From the NCBI GenBank assembly GCA_002529645.1, contig NAEP01000051.1, positions 1-58,267 of the forward strand: a stretch of DNA of 58,267 bases. The letters run 5' to 3'. A program made the position numbers and the translations under genes. The number at the start of each line of letters is the position of its first letter. Positions within the stretch are counted from its first letter, which is position 1. Shown in pieces: positions 34,171 to 42,246 of this stretch. This DNA comes from Candidatus Lumbricidiphila eiseniae (GTDB lineage Bacteria; Actinomycetota; Actinomycetes; Actinomycetales; Microbacteriaceae). Below the pieces are notes generated by a model. The model was not told where the DNA came from. It saw only the letters and a list, made by a program, of their open reading frames with translations, and did no database searches.

Positions 34171-34515
34171 GAGGGGAGCTCCGTCGCGTCCCTGCGTGTT
34201 GGATCGTCTATAACCCCGATACTCTGCGTGCCCTCCAACAGCGTCGCGTCCCTGCGTGTTGGATTGTCTCGAGTGCTGCGACCACGGCTCCGGGCAGCAC
34301 GCGTCGCGTCCCTGCGTGTTGGATCGTCTGGCTTTAGATTCGCAGGGCTTGTCATCGATCGACTCACCGTGGGCGCACTACTCAGCAGCACAATGGTCAC
34401 CTCCGGCGCGGTGGCAAACCGACTCAACCGATTAGCCACGAAGGGGCTCATCAGTCAAGAAACGGATCCGGACAATCGCAGAAGCGTCATCGTCACGTTG
34501 ACCGGCAAGGGTAAT
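34171..34515 (+). pseudogene. MarR-family regulator remnant with in-frame repeat units
   Basis: The part from ~34355 to 34515 encodes the MarR winged-helix core: LTVGALLSSTMVTSGAVANRLNRLATKGLI and the wing DPDNRRSVIVTLTGKG. In intact relatives the segment before it reads (F)DVLA-SLRR-aG. Here it appears as VASLRVGS three times, 20 residues apart, encoded by the 60-bp repeat units at 34182-34329. Upstream there is no MarR N-terminus, and downstream the dimerisation helix is replaced by unrelated sequence. It is therefore a both-ends truncated gene. Confidence 0.7.
34182..34329. repeat. CRISPR-like three-repeat unit inside marR remnant
   Basis: Copies at 34182-34209, 34242-34269 and 34302-34329 are 28 bp each with at most one mismatch (core GCGTCCCTGCGTGTTGGA), spaced exactly 60, with two different 32-bp inserts. 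The frame through them stays open. Confidence 0.9.
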
Positions 34516-34560
34516 GTCGTGTGCGCCTCTGTTTGTTCCGGATGTCCCGGAATGCGGGCG

Positions 34561-35424
34561 CTACCTCTGACCCCACCGACACGGATGCCCGCCAACCCAC
34601 CGGGTGCACGGCAGGAACCCGGCAAGCTGCTCAACTCGGGGGTCGCCGAACCAGCGGTTCCAGAGGATCCAAAAGTTCAGGTTGCCGAAGGCGGCACACG
34701 GGTCGGTCGTGTCGTGGTTTGCCAGTGTTGCGGCATTGGGCTGATACGGCGTGTAGTTGTACAGGTTGGCGGTGGCCTGGTTAGCGATGGTCACGGGGGA
34801 GGCCCCGCACGAGGCATCCGGGTTGTATCGCACTGTAACGGTTCCGATTTTGTACGCGCGATCAGGTTTTTCGGTGTACTGCCGAAACTGCCATGCCGCG
34901 TTGTACACCTGGTTGAAGAAGCCAAAGTATTGCGTGTCGCAGGCGGCGGTATCGGGGCAGGCGTATCCGGTTGCTCGCTGATAGCCGTACGTGCTCGGCT
35001 CGGTGAGCAGGGATTGCTCCTTTTGCACCAGCACGAGCAGGGTGCGTGGGCTGATTCCGCAGGAAACAGCAACTTTTTTGATGATTCGGCTTGCCGGTTC
35101 TCGAGTGGCCCCGGTATACCCCTGGCAGTGTCCCGGGGCAACGCTCTCCTCCGACGGGGTGTCTTGCGTGTAGCGTGCTAAGCAGGGCGAGACGCTGTCA
35201 CTGGGGGTGCACGGCACGCTTTCGATGAACCGCTGAATCTGCTGCTCGGTCATTGCTGCGCTGTCAAAAAAGGCCTCGTCACTGACGATGAATCCGGGAG
35301 TGAACCTGTCAGACAACGGGCGCATATCGTCGGGCTGCAAGAACCCGGGGGATGCGGCGCAGCCGGTGATCGTGAGAGCGATCAGAAGGGTGAGCCACAT
35401 TCCGGCGAGCGTGGTCTTCTTCAC
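34561..35424 (-). CDS. Secreted lipoprotein of the actinobacterial cell-surface 'GISPKVLLV' type
   Basis: The 287-residue product starts with a lipoprotein signal (lipobox ITGC near residue 22). It then follows a pattern common in actinobacterial secreted proteins: DEAFFDSAAMTEQQIQRFIE, CGISPRTLLVLVQKEQSLLTE, CPDTAACDTQYFGFFNQVYNAAWQF and ATANLYNYTPYQPNAATL. The last part resembles a lysozyme/glucosaminidase-like fold, but I cannot confirm a catalytic residue. Paired cysteines suggest disulphides outside the membrane. In many genomes the module is followed by other domains; here it stands alone. The start GTG 35424 follows a TAGAGT hexamer by 8 bases. Confidence 0.7.
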   Translation of the reverse strand: MKKTTLAGMWLTLLIALTITGCAASPGFLQPDDMRPLSDRFTPGFIVSDEAFFDSAAMTEQQIQRFIESVPCTPSDSVSPCLARYTQDTPSEESVAPGHCQGYTGATREPASRIIKKVAVSCGISPRTLLVLVQKEQSLLTEPSTYGYQRATGYACPDTAACDTQYFGFFNQVYNAAWQFRQYTEKPDRAYKIGTVTVRYNPDASCGASPVTIANQATANLYNYTPYQPNAATLANHDTTDPCAAFGNLNFWILWNRWFGDPRVEQLAGFLPCTRWVGGHPCRWGQR

Positions 35425-35431
35425 GATCCCG

Positions 35432-35437
35432 ACTCTA
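35432..35437 (-). promoter_or_regulatory. -10 element of lipoprotein gene
   Basis: TAGAGT on the minus strand, 7 bases before the GTG start; likely leaderless. Confidence 0.4.
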
Positions 35438-35575
35438 CCGGGCTGAGGCTGTATGCCCTCTGTCTGCTGTTGCTCGCTGCGCCCGCTGGTGTTCTTTGTG
35501 CGTGCCGATGTTCTCCGTGCACTGTTGGTTTCTGTGCACTGTTGTTTTCCATGACCGCCGCGCTCTACCGCACCG

Positions 35576-35581
35576 TACAGT
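35576..35581 (+). promoter_or_regulatory. -10 element of leaderless dxr promoter
   Basis: TACAGT, six bases, then the GTG start of dxr. No Shine-Dalgarno is present, so the mRNA probably starts at or next to the start codon. Confidence 0.55.
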
Positions 35582-35587
35582 GGAACG

Positions 35588-36691
35588 GTGCGCAGAATCG
35601 TTATTCTTGGATCATCCGGTTCAATTGGAACACAGGCCCTGGATGTTATCCGACATAACCGTGATCTGTTTCAGGTGGTGGGCCTCGCCGTCGGGGCCCG
35701 TCGCAAGGTGCTCGCTGCGCAGGCTCGCGAATTCGGTGTGAAAGATACCGCGGTGGGAATCGACGAGACCGAGGCACTTGTCCGATCACTCGATGCGGAT
35801 GTTGTTCTCAACGCCATTACCGGTTCGGTCGGGCTGCGTCCGACACTCGCGGTGTTGGAACGAGGAATGATTCTTGCGCTCGCGAACAAAGAATCTTTGA
35901 TCGTGGGTGGCGACCTCGTCACCCGGCTGGCACGGCCGGGTCAGATCGTCCCGGTCGATTCAGAACACTCGGCCCTGGCGCAGGCGCTGCGGGCGGGGCA
36001 TCCCACCGAAGTTCGCAGGCTCGTGCTCACCGCCTCGGGGGGGCCGTTTCGCGGGTGTTCGCGAGAATTTTTGCGGAGTGTCACGCCCGCGCAGGCGCTG
36101 ATTCATCCAACCTGGGACATGGGGCCGGTTGTGACAATAAATTCCGCGACGCTCGTGAACAAGGGCCTTGAAGTCATCGAAGCGCGACTGCTGTTTGACG
36201 TGGGGTACGACCACATCGACGTTGTTGTGCATCCGCAATCGATCATCCACTCGATGGTGGAATTTGTGGATGGCTCAACCCTCGCGCAGGCATCTCCCCC
36301 CGATATGCGACTGCCGATTTCCCTCGGCCTGCACTGGCCCCATCGAGTGTCCGGTGTCGGGACACCGCTGGACTGGTCGCGCGCTGCCCAGTGGAACTTT
36401 GTGCCCCTCGACGAAGACGCGTTTCCCGCCGTCGCCCTCGCCAAGCAGGTCGGTCGAGCAGGCGGTGAGTTTCCCGCTGTGTTCAATGCCGCCAATGAAG
36501 AGGCTGTCGCGGCGTTCAAGGCGGGCAAGATCGGGTTTCTCGATATCGTGGACACCGTGCGTTCAGTTGTCGATGCGCACGTGACCACATCTGGTGAGCT
36601 CACCCTCGCATCCCTGACCGATGCTGAAGCGCGAGCGCGACGAGCCGCCCAATTCCTCATGGCTCACCTTGACTCCTGGACTACTCTGTAA
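35588..36691 (+). CDS. dxr: 1-deoxy-D-xylulose-5-phosphate reductoisomerase
   Basis: The 367-residue enzyme makes 2-C-methyl-erythritol 4-phosphate, the committed step of the MEP isoprenoid pathway, with NADPH and a divalent metal. The NADPH site [16 protein letters not shown] is at residues 5-20. The metal/substrate residues are in [19 protein letters not shown] and [23 protein letters not shown], and [12 protein letters not shown] forms the flexible-loop region. The GTG start lies 7 bases behind TACAGT. It is followed four bases later by rseP, the usual actinobacterial pairing. The pathway enzyme IspG is encoded nearby at 40950. Confidence 0.96.
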   Translation: MRRIVILGSSGSIGTQALDVIRHNRDLFQVVGLAVGARRKVLAAQAREFGVKDTAVGIDETEALVRSLDADVVLNAITGSVGLRPTLAVLERGMILALANKESLIVGGDLVTRLARPGQIVPVDSEHSALAQALRAGHPTEVRRLVLTASGGPFRGCSREFLRSVTPAQALIHPTWDMGPVVTINSATLVNKGLEVIEARLLFDVGYDHIDVVVHPQSIIHSMVEFVDGSTLAQASPPDMRLPISLGLHWPHRVSGVGTPLDWSRAAQWNFVPLDEDAFPAVALAKQVGRAGGEFPAVFNAANEEAVAAFKAGKIGFLDIVDTVRSVVDAHVTTSGELTLASLTDAEARARRAAQFLMAHLDSWTTL

Positions 36692-36694
36692 CGC

Positions 36695-38137
36695 GTGGAA
36701 ACGGTACTTGCCTACGCCATCGGTGTCATGGTCATCGTCGTGGGTCTTGCGATATCAATTGGGTTGCACGAGATTGGGCACCTCGTGCCCGCAAAGCTGT
36801 TCGGGGTGCGGGTTCTCAAGTACATGATTGGATTTGGACCCAGGCTGTGGTCTCGTCAGAAAGGCGAGACGGAGTACGGGGTCCGAGCCATCCCGCTCGG
36901 TGGGTACATTTCGATGATCGGAATGTTTCCGCCGCAGGGCGCCGGAGCGGAGGCAGAAGCGACAGCGGAGGCAGAAGCGACAGCGGATGAGTCGTCCCTC
37001 CCTCCTGGCCGGGAACCGGCTCCCGAGCTTGAATCGAGAAGGAGCAGGGCCGTATCCTCATCCTCGTCCCGCGGCTGGGGGCTGACCTTTTTTCGCAATA
37101 TGGTGCAGGATGCGCGTGATTCGAGCGAAGAGACAGTCGGTGCGGGCGATGAGAGCCGTACCTTCTACCGACTGACACCGTGGAAGCGGATCATCATCAT
37201 GCTTGGCGGTCCGATCATGAACCTCCTGCTCGCGATCGTGTTTTTTGCCATTCTGCTTATGGGGTTTGGACAACCGCAGGCCACGACGACGCTCGGGAGT
37301 GTTTCGCGGTGTGTGCTCACGGCGGCTGACGGGCAGCGCGAGTGTCAACCGGGTGACCCGAAAGCACCCGCCGCACAGGCGGGCCTTCAACCCGGCGACC
37401 GGATTGTGTCGCTCAACGGCACCCGCATCACCGCGTGGGAGCAGGTCACGCAGATCATTCGAGCCCACTCGGGCCTACCGCTGAGTGTCACCGTTTTGCG
37501 CGGGGGTCTTGAGCACACTCTGAGCGTGATACCTGCGACAACCACTCTGCCGGTTCTCGATAACAATGGCACCCCGCAGCGGGATGCCTCGGGCGCCCCA
37601 GTAACCACCGAGGCAGGTTACATCGGGGTCGGCCCGACATCCGCGCGGGTTCCACAGTCCTTTCCGACCGTATTGTCAACGGTCGGAGACAGCATTGGCC
37701 GGACCCTCGCGTTCTTGCCGACACTGCCCGCAAAACTCATTGACGTTGCAAAGGCAACATTCGGGGTGGAGAAACGTGACCCGAACGGTCCGGTTTCGGT
37801 GGTGGGGGTTGGTCGGCTTGCGGGTGAAATCGCATCCCTGCCACAGATCACGATTGCCGACAAGGTATCGAGTTTTATTGGACTCCTCGCCTCGCTTAAC
37901 GTCATGCTCTTCGTTCTCAACCTGCTGCCGCTGCTGCCGCTCGACGGTGGACACGTGGCTGGCGCGCTGTGGGAATCCCTCAGGCGGGCTGCCGCGAAAC
38001 TCCGGGGTCGGCCGACCCCATTACCGGTTGATATTGCCCGGCTCATGCCGGTGACGTTCGTTGTCGTTGTTTTCTTCATCGCCATGAGCGCGCTGCTCAT
38101 TATTGCGGACTTTGTGAAACCAATCACGCTACAGTAG
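36695..38137 (+). CDS. rseP: RseP-type site-2 intramembrane zinc protease
   Basis: The 480-residue M50 membrane protease (Rip1 type) cuts anti-sigma factors and other membrane proteins within the bilayer. The catalytic HEIGH is in the first helix near residues 26-30, a PDZ domain with LQPGDRIVSLNGTRI is near 230-245, and the second zinc site NLLPLLPLDGGH is near 410-420. Between the first helix and the PDZ is a low-complexity cytoplasmic insert (~85-150) rich in Glu, Ala, Ser and Arg, including a doubled AEAEAT from an 18-bp tandem repeat. The start codon is GTG at 36695, directly after the dxr stop. Confidence 0.94.
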   Translation: METVLAYAIGVMVIVVGLAISIGLHEIGHLVPAKLFGVRVLKYMIGFGPRLWSRQKGETEYGVRAIPLGGYISMIGMFPPQGAGAEAEATAEAEATADESSLPPGREPAPELESRRSRAVSSSSSRGWGLTFFRNMVQDARDSSEETVGAGDESRTFYRLTPWKRIIIMLGGPIMNLLLAIVFFAILLMGFGQPQATTTLGSVSRCVLTAADGQRECQPGDPKAPAAQAGLQPGDRIVSLNGTRITAWEQVTQIIRAHSGLPLSVTVLRGGLEHTLSVIPATTTLPVLDNNGTPQRDASGAPVTTEAGYIGVGPTSARVPQSFPTVLSTVGDSIGRTLAFLPTLPAKLIDVAKATFGVEKRDPNGPVSVVGVGRLAGEIASLPQITIADKVSSFIGLLASLNVMLFVLNLLPLLPLDGGHVAGALWESLRRAAAKLRGRPTPLPVDIARLMPVTFVVVVFFIAMSALLIIADFVKPITLQ

Positions 38138-38143
38138 CTGCCC

Positions 38144-38219
38144 GCAGACCGCGCGACTCCGGTGCCCGTGAACTCTTCGAAGATAACCTCAGCGCTGGCC
38201 GCTTGCGGACCGCACGACT
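38144..38219. repeat. Degenerate direct repeat after rseP, period 61
   Basis: GCAGACCGCGCGACT at 38144 and GCGGACCGCACGACT at 38205 match at 13 of 15 positions; the match is weaker outside. The location, 7 bp after the rseP stop, and the 61-bp spacing match the other units. It is probably an eroded example. Confidence 0.45.
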
Positions 38220-38275
38220 ACCCCTCGGGGAGTACGTCGTTTCCGGCGGGCGACGTATCGGGTGCCGTATGTCGA

Positions 38276-38281
38276 TAGATT
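38276..38281 (+). promoter_or_regulatory. -10 element pointing to ATG 38288
   Basis: TAGATT, six bases, then ATG 38288, the same geometry as dxr, ispG and proS. It marks 38288 as the original start of the kinase gene, although the frame from it does not continue into the kinase domain. Confidence 0.45.
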
Positions 38282-38287
38282 CAGTGC

Positions 38288-38513
38288 ATGGATGAACTGT
38301 CACGCGGGAAGAATCAGACCGGAGGGACGCAGGCCCGGTTCATCGGAGCATCCGGCAGGTTTCGCAGCGGTGAACACAGATGGCGGTGCCACCAACGGGT
38401 GCTCACTCTGCCGACAGTCGTCGTGAGCCCAACCTGCCACGGGTACGGTGTGGGTGGATCACCTGTTTATCTGAGCTCTATCCGTCACTCCGGTCACTCC
38501 GGTTCGGTTTACG
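38288..38513 (+). pseudogene. Out-of-frame 5' remnant of the histidine kinase gene
   Basis: ATG 38288 opens a frame (MDELSRGKNQTGG...) that runs to 38665 in a different register from the kinase. A kinase of this class usually has 100-200 residues of membrane sensor before the H-box, but only ~75 codons lie here and no full transmembrane set is seen. A deletion plus frameshift of the sensor region explains this. Confidence 0.45.
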
Positions 38514-39239
38514 GTGATGACGATTATCCTGCTGACTTGCTTTGGAATTGGCGCGATCATTCGCGTACGAGAAGAGAACCGGCGTACATTCCTCGCCGAT
38601 ATGACCCACCAGTGCACCACCATCGAACAACAGGAACGAGTGCGGATTGCCCGCGAACTTCATGATGTGATTGGATACGCCCTGTCGCAAATCACGGTGC
38701 AGGCGGGGGTTGGGCTTCACCTCATGGACCGTGATCCCGATCAGGCGCGGTTAGCGCTCATGAACATTCGGGATGTCTCTAAGTCCGCGCTCGCCGAGGC
38801 GCGCACGGTGCTCGGGGTGCTTCGAGACAGGGATGCCCCGGTGCTCCCGCAGCCCGGTCTCGCCGGTATTGCCCGGTTGATCGCGGGTGTGCACTCGCCA
38901 GACCTCGTCGCTGTGCTCGATGATCAGGTGGCCGGGCAACAGCCAGCTCAGGCCACCGGACTGGCTGCGTATCGGATTGTGCAGGAGGCGCTCGCCAATG
39001 TCGTTCGGCACGCGCAGGCTCACCGGGTGACGGTTCGACTGGAACGGGTCGGCGACCAGCTGCACCTGACGGTTACTGACGACGGTCGTGGTGTCCCCAC
39101 GGGTCAACGGGTCGGATATGGCATCCTGGGAATGCAGGAGCGTGCAGAACTGCTCGGTGGGAGCGTTGCGGTGTTTCCGGGAGCAACCGGAGGCACGCAG
39201 ATCACGGTGACACTGCCGTGGGGGGACGGAGGTATCTGA
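38514..39239 (+). CDS. NarL-group sensor histidine kinase, sensor-less
   Basis: The 241-residue product has the HisKA_3 dimerisation/phosphorylation block RVRIARELHDVIGYALSQI (phospho-acceptor His near residue 49) and the HATPase_c boxes VQEALANVVRHA, DDGRGVP and GYGILGMQERAELLGG. Only a single short hydrophobic stretch precedes it. It would phosphorylate the response regulator encoded immediately after it (ATG at 39240). Whether it is translated from the internal ATG 38514 or is a pseudogene because of the upstream frameshift cannot be decided from sequence alone. Confidence 0.75.
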   Translation: MMTIILLTCFGIGAIIRVREENRRTFLADMTHQCTTIEQQERVRIARELHDVIGYALSQITVQAGVGLHLMDRDPDQARLALMNIRDVSKSALAEARTVLGVLRDRDAPVLPQPGLAGIARLIAGVHSPDLVAVLDDQVAGQQPAQATGLAAYRIVQEALANVVRHAQAHRVTVRLERVGDQLHLTVTDDGRGVPTGQRVGYGILGMQERAELLGGSVAVFPGATGGTQITVTLPWGDGGI

Positions 39240-39902
39240 ATGATCCGGGTTGCGCTCGCGGACGATCATGTGCTCGTGCGAGCCGGGTTTCGCGCGCTGC
39301 TGGATGCGGAGTCGGATATCGAGGTCGCACACGAGGCCGCCACCGGCACGGAACTGCTCCGGCTGCTTCGAGCTGATCCGGTTGATGTCGTGCTCATGGA
39401 CATTCGGATGCCCGCCGGTGACGGCCTTGACACCACGGAGCGAATCACCGCTGACCCTGTGCTGGCCGGGGTGCGAATCGTCATTGTCACGGCCTTCGAA
39501 CTCGACGAGTATGTCGTGCAGGCGGTACGGGCGGGCGCGAGCGGGTTTCTCGTCAAAGACGCTGAACCGACCGATCTTATCCGGGCCGTGCGTGTGGTTG
39601 CGATCGGTGACGCACTCCTTTCGCCGGGCATCACCAAACGGTTATTGGAACGGTTGATGACCGGTCTTCGGGATGCCCCGGACTCGAGCGTGCTCGAGGT
39701 GCTGACCGCTCGCGAGCGGGAAGTTTTGATATTTGTCGGTCAGGGCCTGAGCAACGAGGAGATTGCTGCTCGGCTGTATCTGTCGCCGCTCACCGCAAAA
39801 ACTCACGTTTCCCGGATCATGACGAAGTTACACGCTCGTGATCGGGTGCATTTGGTTGTTGTCGCGTACGAGACCGGGTTGGTCACGCCCGGTTGGCTGT
39901 AG
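39240..39902 (+). CDS. NarL/LuxR-type response regulator
   Basis: The 220-residue regulator has a receiver domain with the acidic pair in ALADDHVLVRAG, the phospho-acceptor Asp in VVLMDIRMPAGDG near residue 54, Thr in VTAFELDE and Lys in FLVKDAE. Its C-terminal LuxR helix-turn-helix (LTAREREVLIFVGQGLSNEEIAARLYLSPLTAKTHVSRIMTKL) binds DNA. It directly follows the kinase gene with no gap. Its stop codon falls at the first base of a repeat unit. Confidence 0.93.
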   Translation: MIRVALADDHVLVRAGFRALLDAESDIEVAHEAATGTELLRLLRADPVDVVLMDIRMPAGDGLDTTERITADPVLAGVRIVIVTAFELDEYVVQAVRAGASGFLVKDAEPTDLIRAVRVVAIGDALLSPGITKRLLERLMTGLRDAPDSSVLEVLTAREREVLIFVGQGLSNEEIAARLYLSPLTAKTHVSRIMTKLHARDRVHLVVVAYETGLVTPGWL

Positions 39903-39989
39903 CCGAGCCCCGTTCTCACCGGGCATTCGCGGGAGCTGGCACCGTTGTTGTTGCTGGTGAGAGCCGGGCTCCGTTCTCACCGAGCATCC
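39901..39989. repeat. CRISPR-like repeat pair at response regulator stop
   Basis: Copies at 39901-39928 and 39962-39989 match at 24 of 28 positions (core CCGTTCTCACCG), period 61. The first copy begins within the stop codon (39900-39902). A short inverted pair GCTC...GAGC is present in the second copy. Confidence 0.7.
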
Positions 39990-40460
39990 CGGTTGTGACA
40001 CCGGAGCGGTTCCTGGTTCGAGTGCCGGTTGATATCGCGGGCAGGTGTTCCGGTAGCGCACAGGAGGGGCCTTAGAGGGTAACAGCCAGATCCGTCCGCT
40101 AGAATGCTGTGTATACTGTGGCCAAATCGGTCTCGTACGAGTAGCATCAGAATTCCCGCCGGGGTGTCCTGGTTTTCCCTCGCGGCGAGGCCGTGTTTAC
40201 CCGTCAGGCGCTGCTGTTAACGTGTGGCGGTGCCCGATCCGCTGTGGTGTACGTAAACGAGTTGTGTTGGGGCATCGCCTTGCGGCGGTCGCACGCAGGC
40301 GTACGCACGGGCCCACAGTTACACCCTCGGGAGCAGATTGACTGCATCCGATTGGTGGATTCGTTCGCCGGACGATCCGAGCAGAGTAGGGACACGGTCT
40401 ATTTGGACCCGCCACGACGACCCCGGTCAGGGTTACACAGGAGATTAGGGAATCACCACC
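39990..40460. other. 470-bp stretch without recognisable gene
   Basis: The frames here show no family motifs. A possible -10 (TAGAAT near 40101) and an AGGAG near 40440 belong to the leader of the SHOCT gene. The long leader could hold an untranslated RNA, but I see no convincing structure. Confidence 0.45.
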
Positions 40461-40754
40461 ATGCTGATAACAGTATTTACCGACGAAGGATTCGGGCACC
40501 CCGCGTTCTTCCCTTTTTTCATCATCGGACACGCCATCTGGATCGTTGTCATTGTTTTGTTGATTGTGCTCGTTGCGAGACGTCGCCGGTCGTGGACCCG
40601 CGGTGACGGCTGGAATGGCCCACAGAGTCCTGGTGGACACTGGACGCAGATGGACGCCGAGCAGACTCTCGCGGAACGTTTCGCCAGGGGTGATATTGAT
40701 GAGGCCGAATACCGCGCCCGACTCGAGGTGCTGCGAGCCCAGCGCCCCAGCTAA
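40461..40754 (+). CDS. Small SHOCT-domain membrane protein
   Basis: The 97-residue protein has one transmembrane helix (residues ~20-42, IIGHAIWIVVIVLLIVLVA), an Arg cluster that fixes it inside, and a C-terminal SHOCT motif (AEQTLAERFARGDIDEAEYRARLEVL). SHOCT proteins are small membrane-associated proteins of mostly unknown function, often next to two-component systems, as here. The stop codon TAA is inside the first copy of the repeat at 40740. Confidence 0.85.
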   Translation: MLITVFTDEGFGHPAFFPFFIIGHAIWIVVIVLLIVLVARRRRSWTRGDGWNGPQSPGGHWTQMDAEQTLAERFARGDIDEAEYRARLEVLRAQRPS

Positions 40755-40823
40755 ACACGGCCCTGGGGCTGATCTGCCCGCCGCTCAGTTCCTTGCCGAC
40801 CAGCGTCCCAGCTAAACACGGCC
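40740..40823. repeat. CRISPR-like repeat pair at SHOCT gene stop
   Basis: Copies at 40740-40762 and 40801-40823 match at 22 of 23 positions (core CCCAGCTAAACACGGCC), period 61. The first copy contains the stop codon and, with its right flank, can form a CCCAG...CTGGG hairpin. Confidence 0.8.
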
Positions 40824-40937
40824 TCGGGTTCGAACCCCGGCGAGTAGGTTGGCCGGGCAAGCTGGCAGTAAGGGGGTGGGGGATACCCGTGGCATCCTCC
40901 ACTCTGTGTGCGCCCAGCCCCGCCATCGGCCCGGCTC

Positions 40938-40943
40938 TAGACT
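40938..40943 (+). promoter_or_regulatory. -10 element of leaderless ispG promoter
   Basis: TAGACT, six bases, then ATG 40950; no ribosome-binding site. Confidence 0.55.
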
Positions 40944-40949
40944 TGTCGC

Positions 40950-42110
40950 ATGCCTGCCGTGAACCTGGGAATACCCACTGTGCCCGATCTCCTCGCCCCG
41001 CGCCGGAAGTCTCGCCAGATCAAGGTTGGCAAGGTTCTGGTCGGCGGCGGCGCTCAGGTCAGCGTGCAGTCGATGACCACGACGCAGACCACCGACATCA
41101 ATGGCACCCTGCAGCAAATTGCCGAATTGACCGCCTCCGGTTGTGACATTGTGCGGGTTGCGGTGCCAACGCGGGAAGACGCAGAAGTGCTGCACATCAT
41201 TGCGAAGAAGAGCCAGATTCCGGTCATCGCCGATATCCACTTTCAACCCCACTATGTGTTCCAGGCCATTGACGCGGGATGCGCCGCAGTGCGAGTGAAC
41301 CCGGGAAATATTCGCAAGTTCGACGACAGGGTGGCGGAGATCGCCGCTGCGGCAGGTGCCGCCGGAGTGAGCCTGCGCATTGGCGTGAATGCGGGATCGC
41401 TCGACCCGCGTTTGCTGGAGAAGTACGGCAAGGCCACCCCGGAGGCACTCGTTGAGTCAGCAGTGTGGGAAGCGAGCCTCTTCGAAGAGCACAACTTCCA
41501 CGACTTCAAGATTTCGGTTAAACACAACGACCCCGTTGTTATGGTGAAGGCCTATCGACTCCTTGCAGAGCGCGGTGATTGGCCGCTGCACCTCGGAGTG
41601 ACCGAGGCCGGGCCAGCGTTCCAGGGCACGATCAAGAGTGCAACAGCATTCGGAATCCTGCTTGGTGAGGGCATTGGCGACACCATTCGAGTGTCCCTCT
41701 CTGCACCTCCCGCAGAGGAGATCAAGGTCGGGTTGCAGATCCTGCAGTCGCTGAATCTGCGGGAGAGGAAGCTGGAGATTGTCTCGTGCCCGTCGTGTGG
41801 TCGCGCGCAGGTTGATGTCTACAAGCTCGCTAATGATGTCACCGACGGGCTGGAAGGAATGACCGTTCCACTGCGCGTTGCCGTCATGGGGTGTGTTGTC
41901 AACGGACCGGGCGAGGCGCGTGAGGCCGACCTCGGCGTGGCATCCGGAAACGGCAAGGGTCAGATCTTCGTCAAGGGTGAGGTCATCAAGACGGTACCCG
42001 AGGCCGATATTGTGGCGACCCTCATTGAAGAGGCCACTCGCATTGCCGACGAAATGGGCGCGGATGCCCCGGTCGGGTCGCCGCAGGTTGTGACGAGCGG
42101 GCTGGGCTGA
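40950..42110 (+). CDS. ispG: 4-hydroxy-3-methylbut-2-enyl-diphosphate synthase
   Basis: The 386-residue iron-sulfur enzyme performs the penultimate MEP-pathway step. It has the TIM-barrel start [22 protein letters not shown], the substrate segment [11 protein letters not shown], and the 4Fe-4S ligands in [15 protein letters not shown] plus a distal Cys in [12 protein letters not shown] with its conserved Glu. Length and motifs are normal. The -10 geometry makes ATG 40950 the start of a probably leaderless transcript. It is separated from proS by a repeat pair and its own promoter. Confidence 0.96.
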   Translation: MPAVNLGIPTVPDLLAPRRKSRQIKVGKVLVGGGAQVSVQSMTTTQTTDINGTLQQIAELTASGCDIVRVAVPTREDAEVLHIIAKKSQIPVIADIHFQPHYVFQAIDAGCAAVRVNPGNIRKFDDRVAEIAAAAGAAGVSLRIGVNAGSLDPRLLEKYGKATPEALVESAVWEASLFEEHNFHDFKISVKHNDPVVMVKAYRLLAERGDWPLHLGVTEAGPAFQGTIKSATAFGILLGEGIGDTIRVSLSAPPAEEIKVGLQILQSLNLRERKLEIVSCPSCGRAQVDVYKLANDVTDGLEGMTVPLRVAVMGCVVNGPGEAREADLGVASGNGKGQIFVKGEVIKTVPEADIVATLIEEATRIADEMGADAPVGSPQVVTSGLG

Positions 42111-42137
42111 ACACGGGTTCGTTACGCGTTACCGCCG

Positions 42138-42230
42138 GAGCATCCCACCCGGACACACTCCGGTGCCACACACAGACAGTCGGTGCGTGAGGGGGAACTC
42201 GAGCATCCCACCCGGACACTTTCCGGTGCC
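42138..42230. repeat. CRISPR-like repeat pair between ispG and proS
   Basis: Two 30-bp copies at 42138-42167 and 42201-42230 match at 28 of 30 positions, period 63. The repeat has the hairpin CCGGA...TCCGG. The second copy ends 4 bp before the -10 of proS. Confidence 0.85.
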
Positions 42231-42234
42231 GCTC

Positions 42235-42240
42235 TAGAAT
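42235..42240 (+). promoter_or_regulatory. -10 element of leaderless proS promoter
   Basis: TAGAAT, six bases, then GTG 42247. The repeat copy just upstream overlaps the expected -35 region. Confidence 0.55.
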
Positions 42241-42246
42241 GAGCGG

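Noticed and set aside
32860..35181. A 773-codon open frame on the plus strand
   Set aside because: Most of it is antisense to gabT and to the lipoprotein gene. Only the short MarR-like part (34355-34515) has family motifs, and that is annotated separately as a remnant.
40193..40606. 137-codon plus-strand frame overlapping the SHOCT gene
   Set aside because: No family motif, and it overlaps the convincing SHOCT frame; probably leader sequence.
40823..40840. A tRNA-like T-arm (GGGTTCGAACCCC) after the SHOCT gene repeat
   Set aside because: No matching acceptor, D-arm or anticodon arm can be drawn on either strand; it is a chance palindrome at the edge of a repeat copy.
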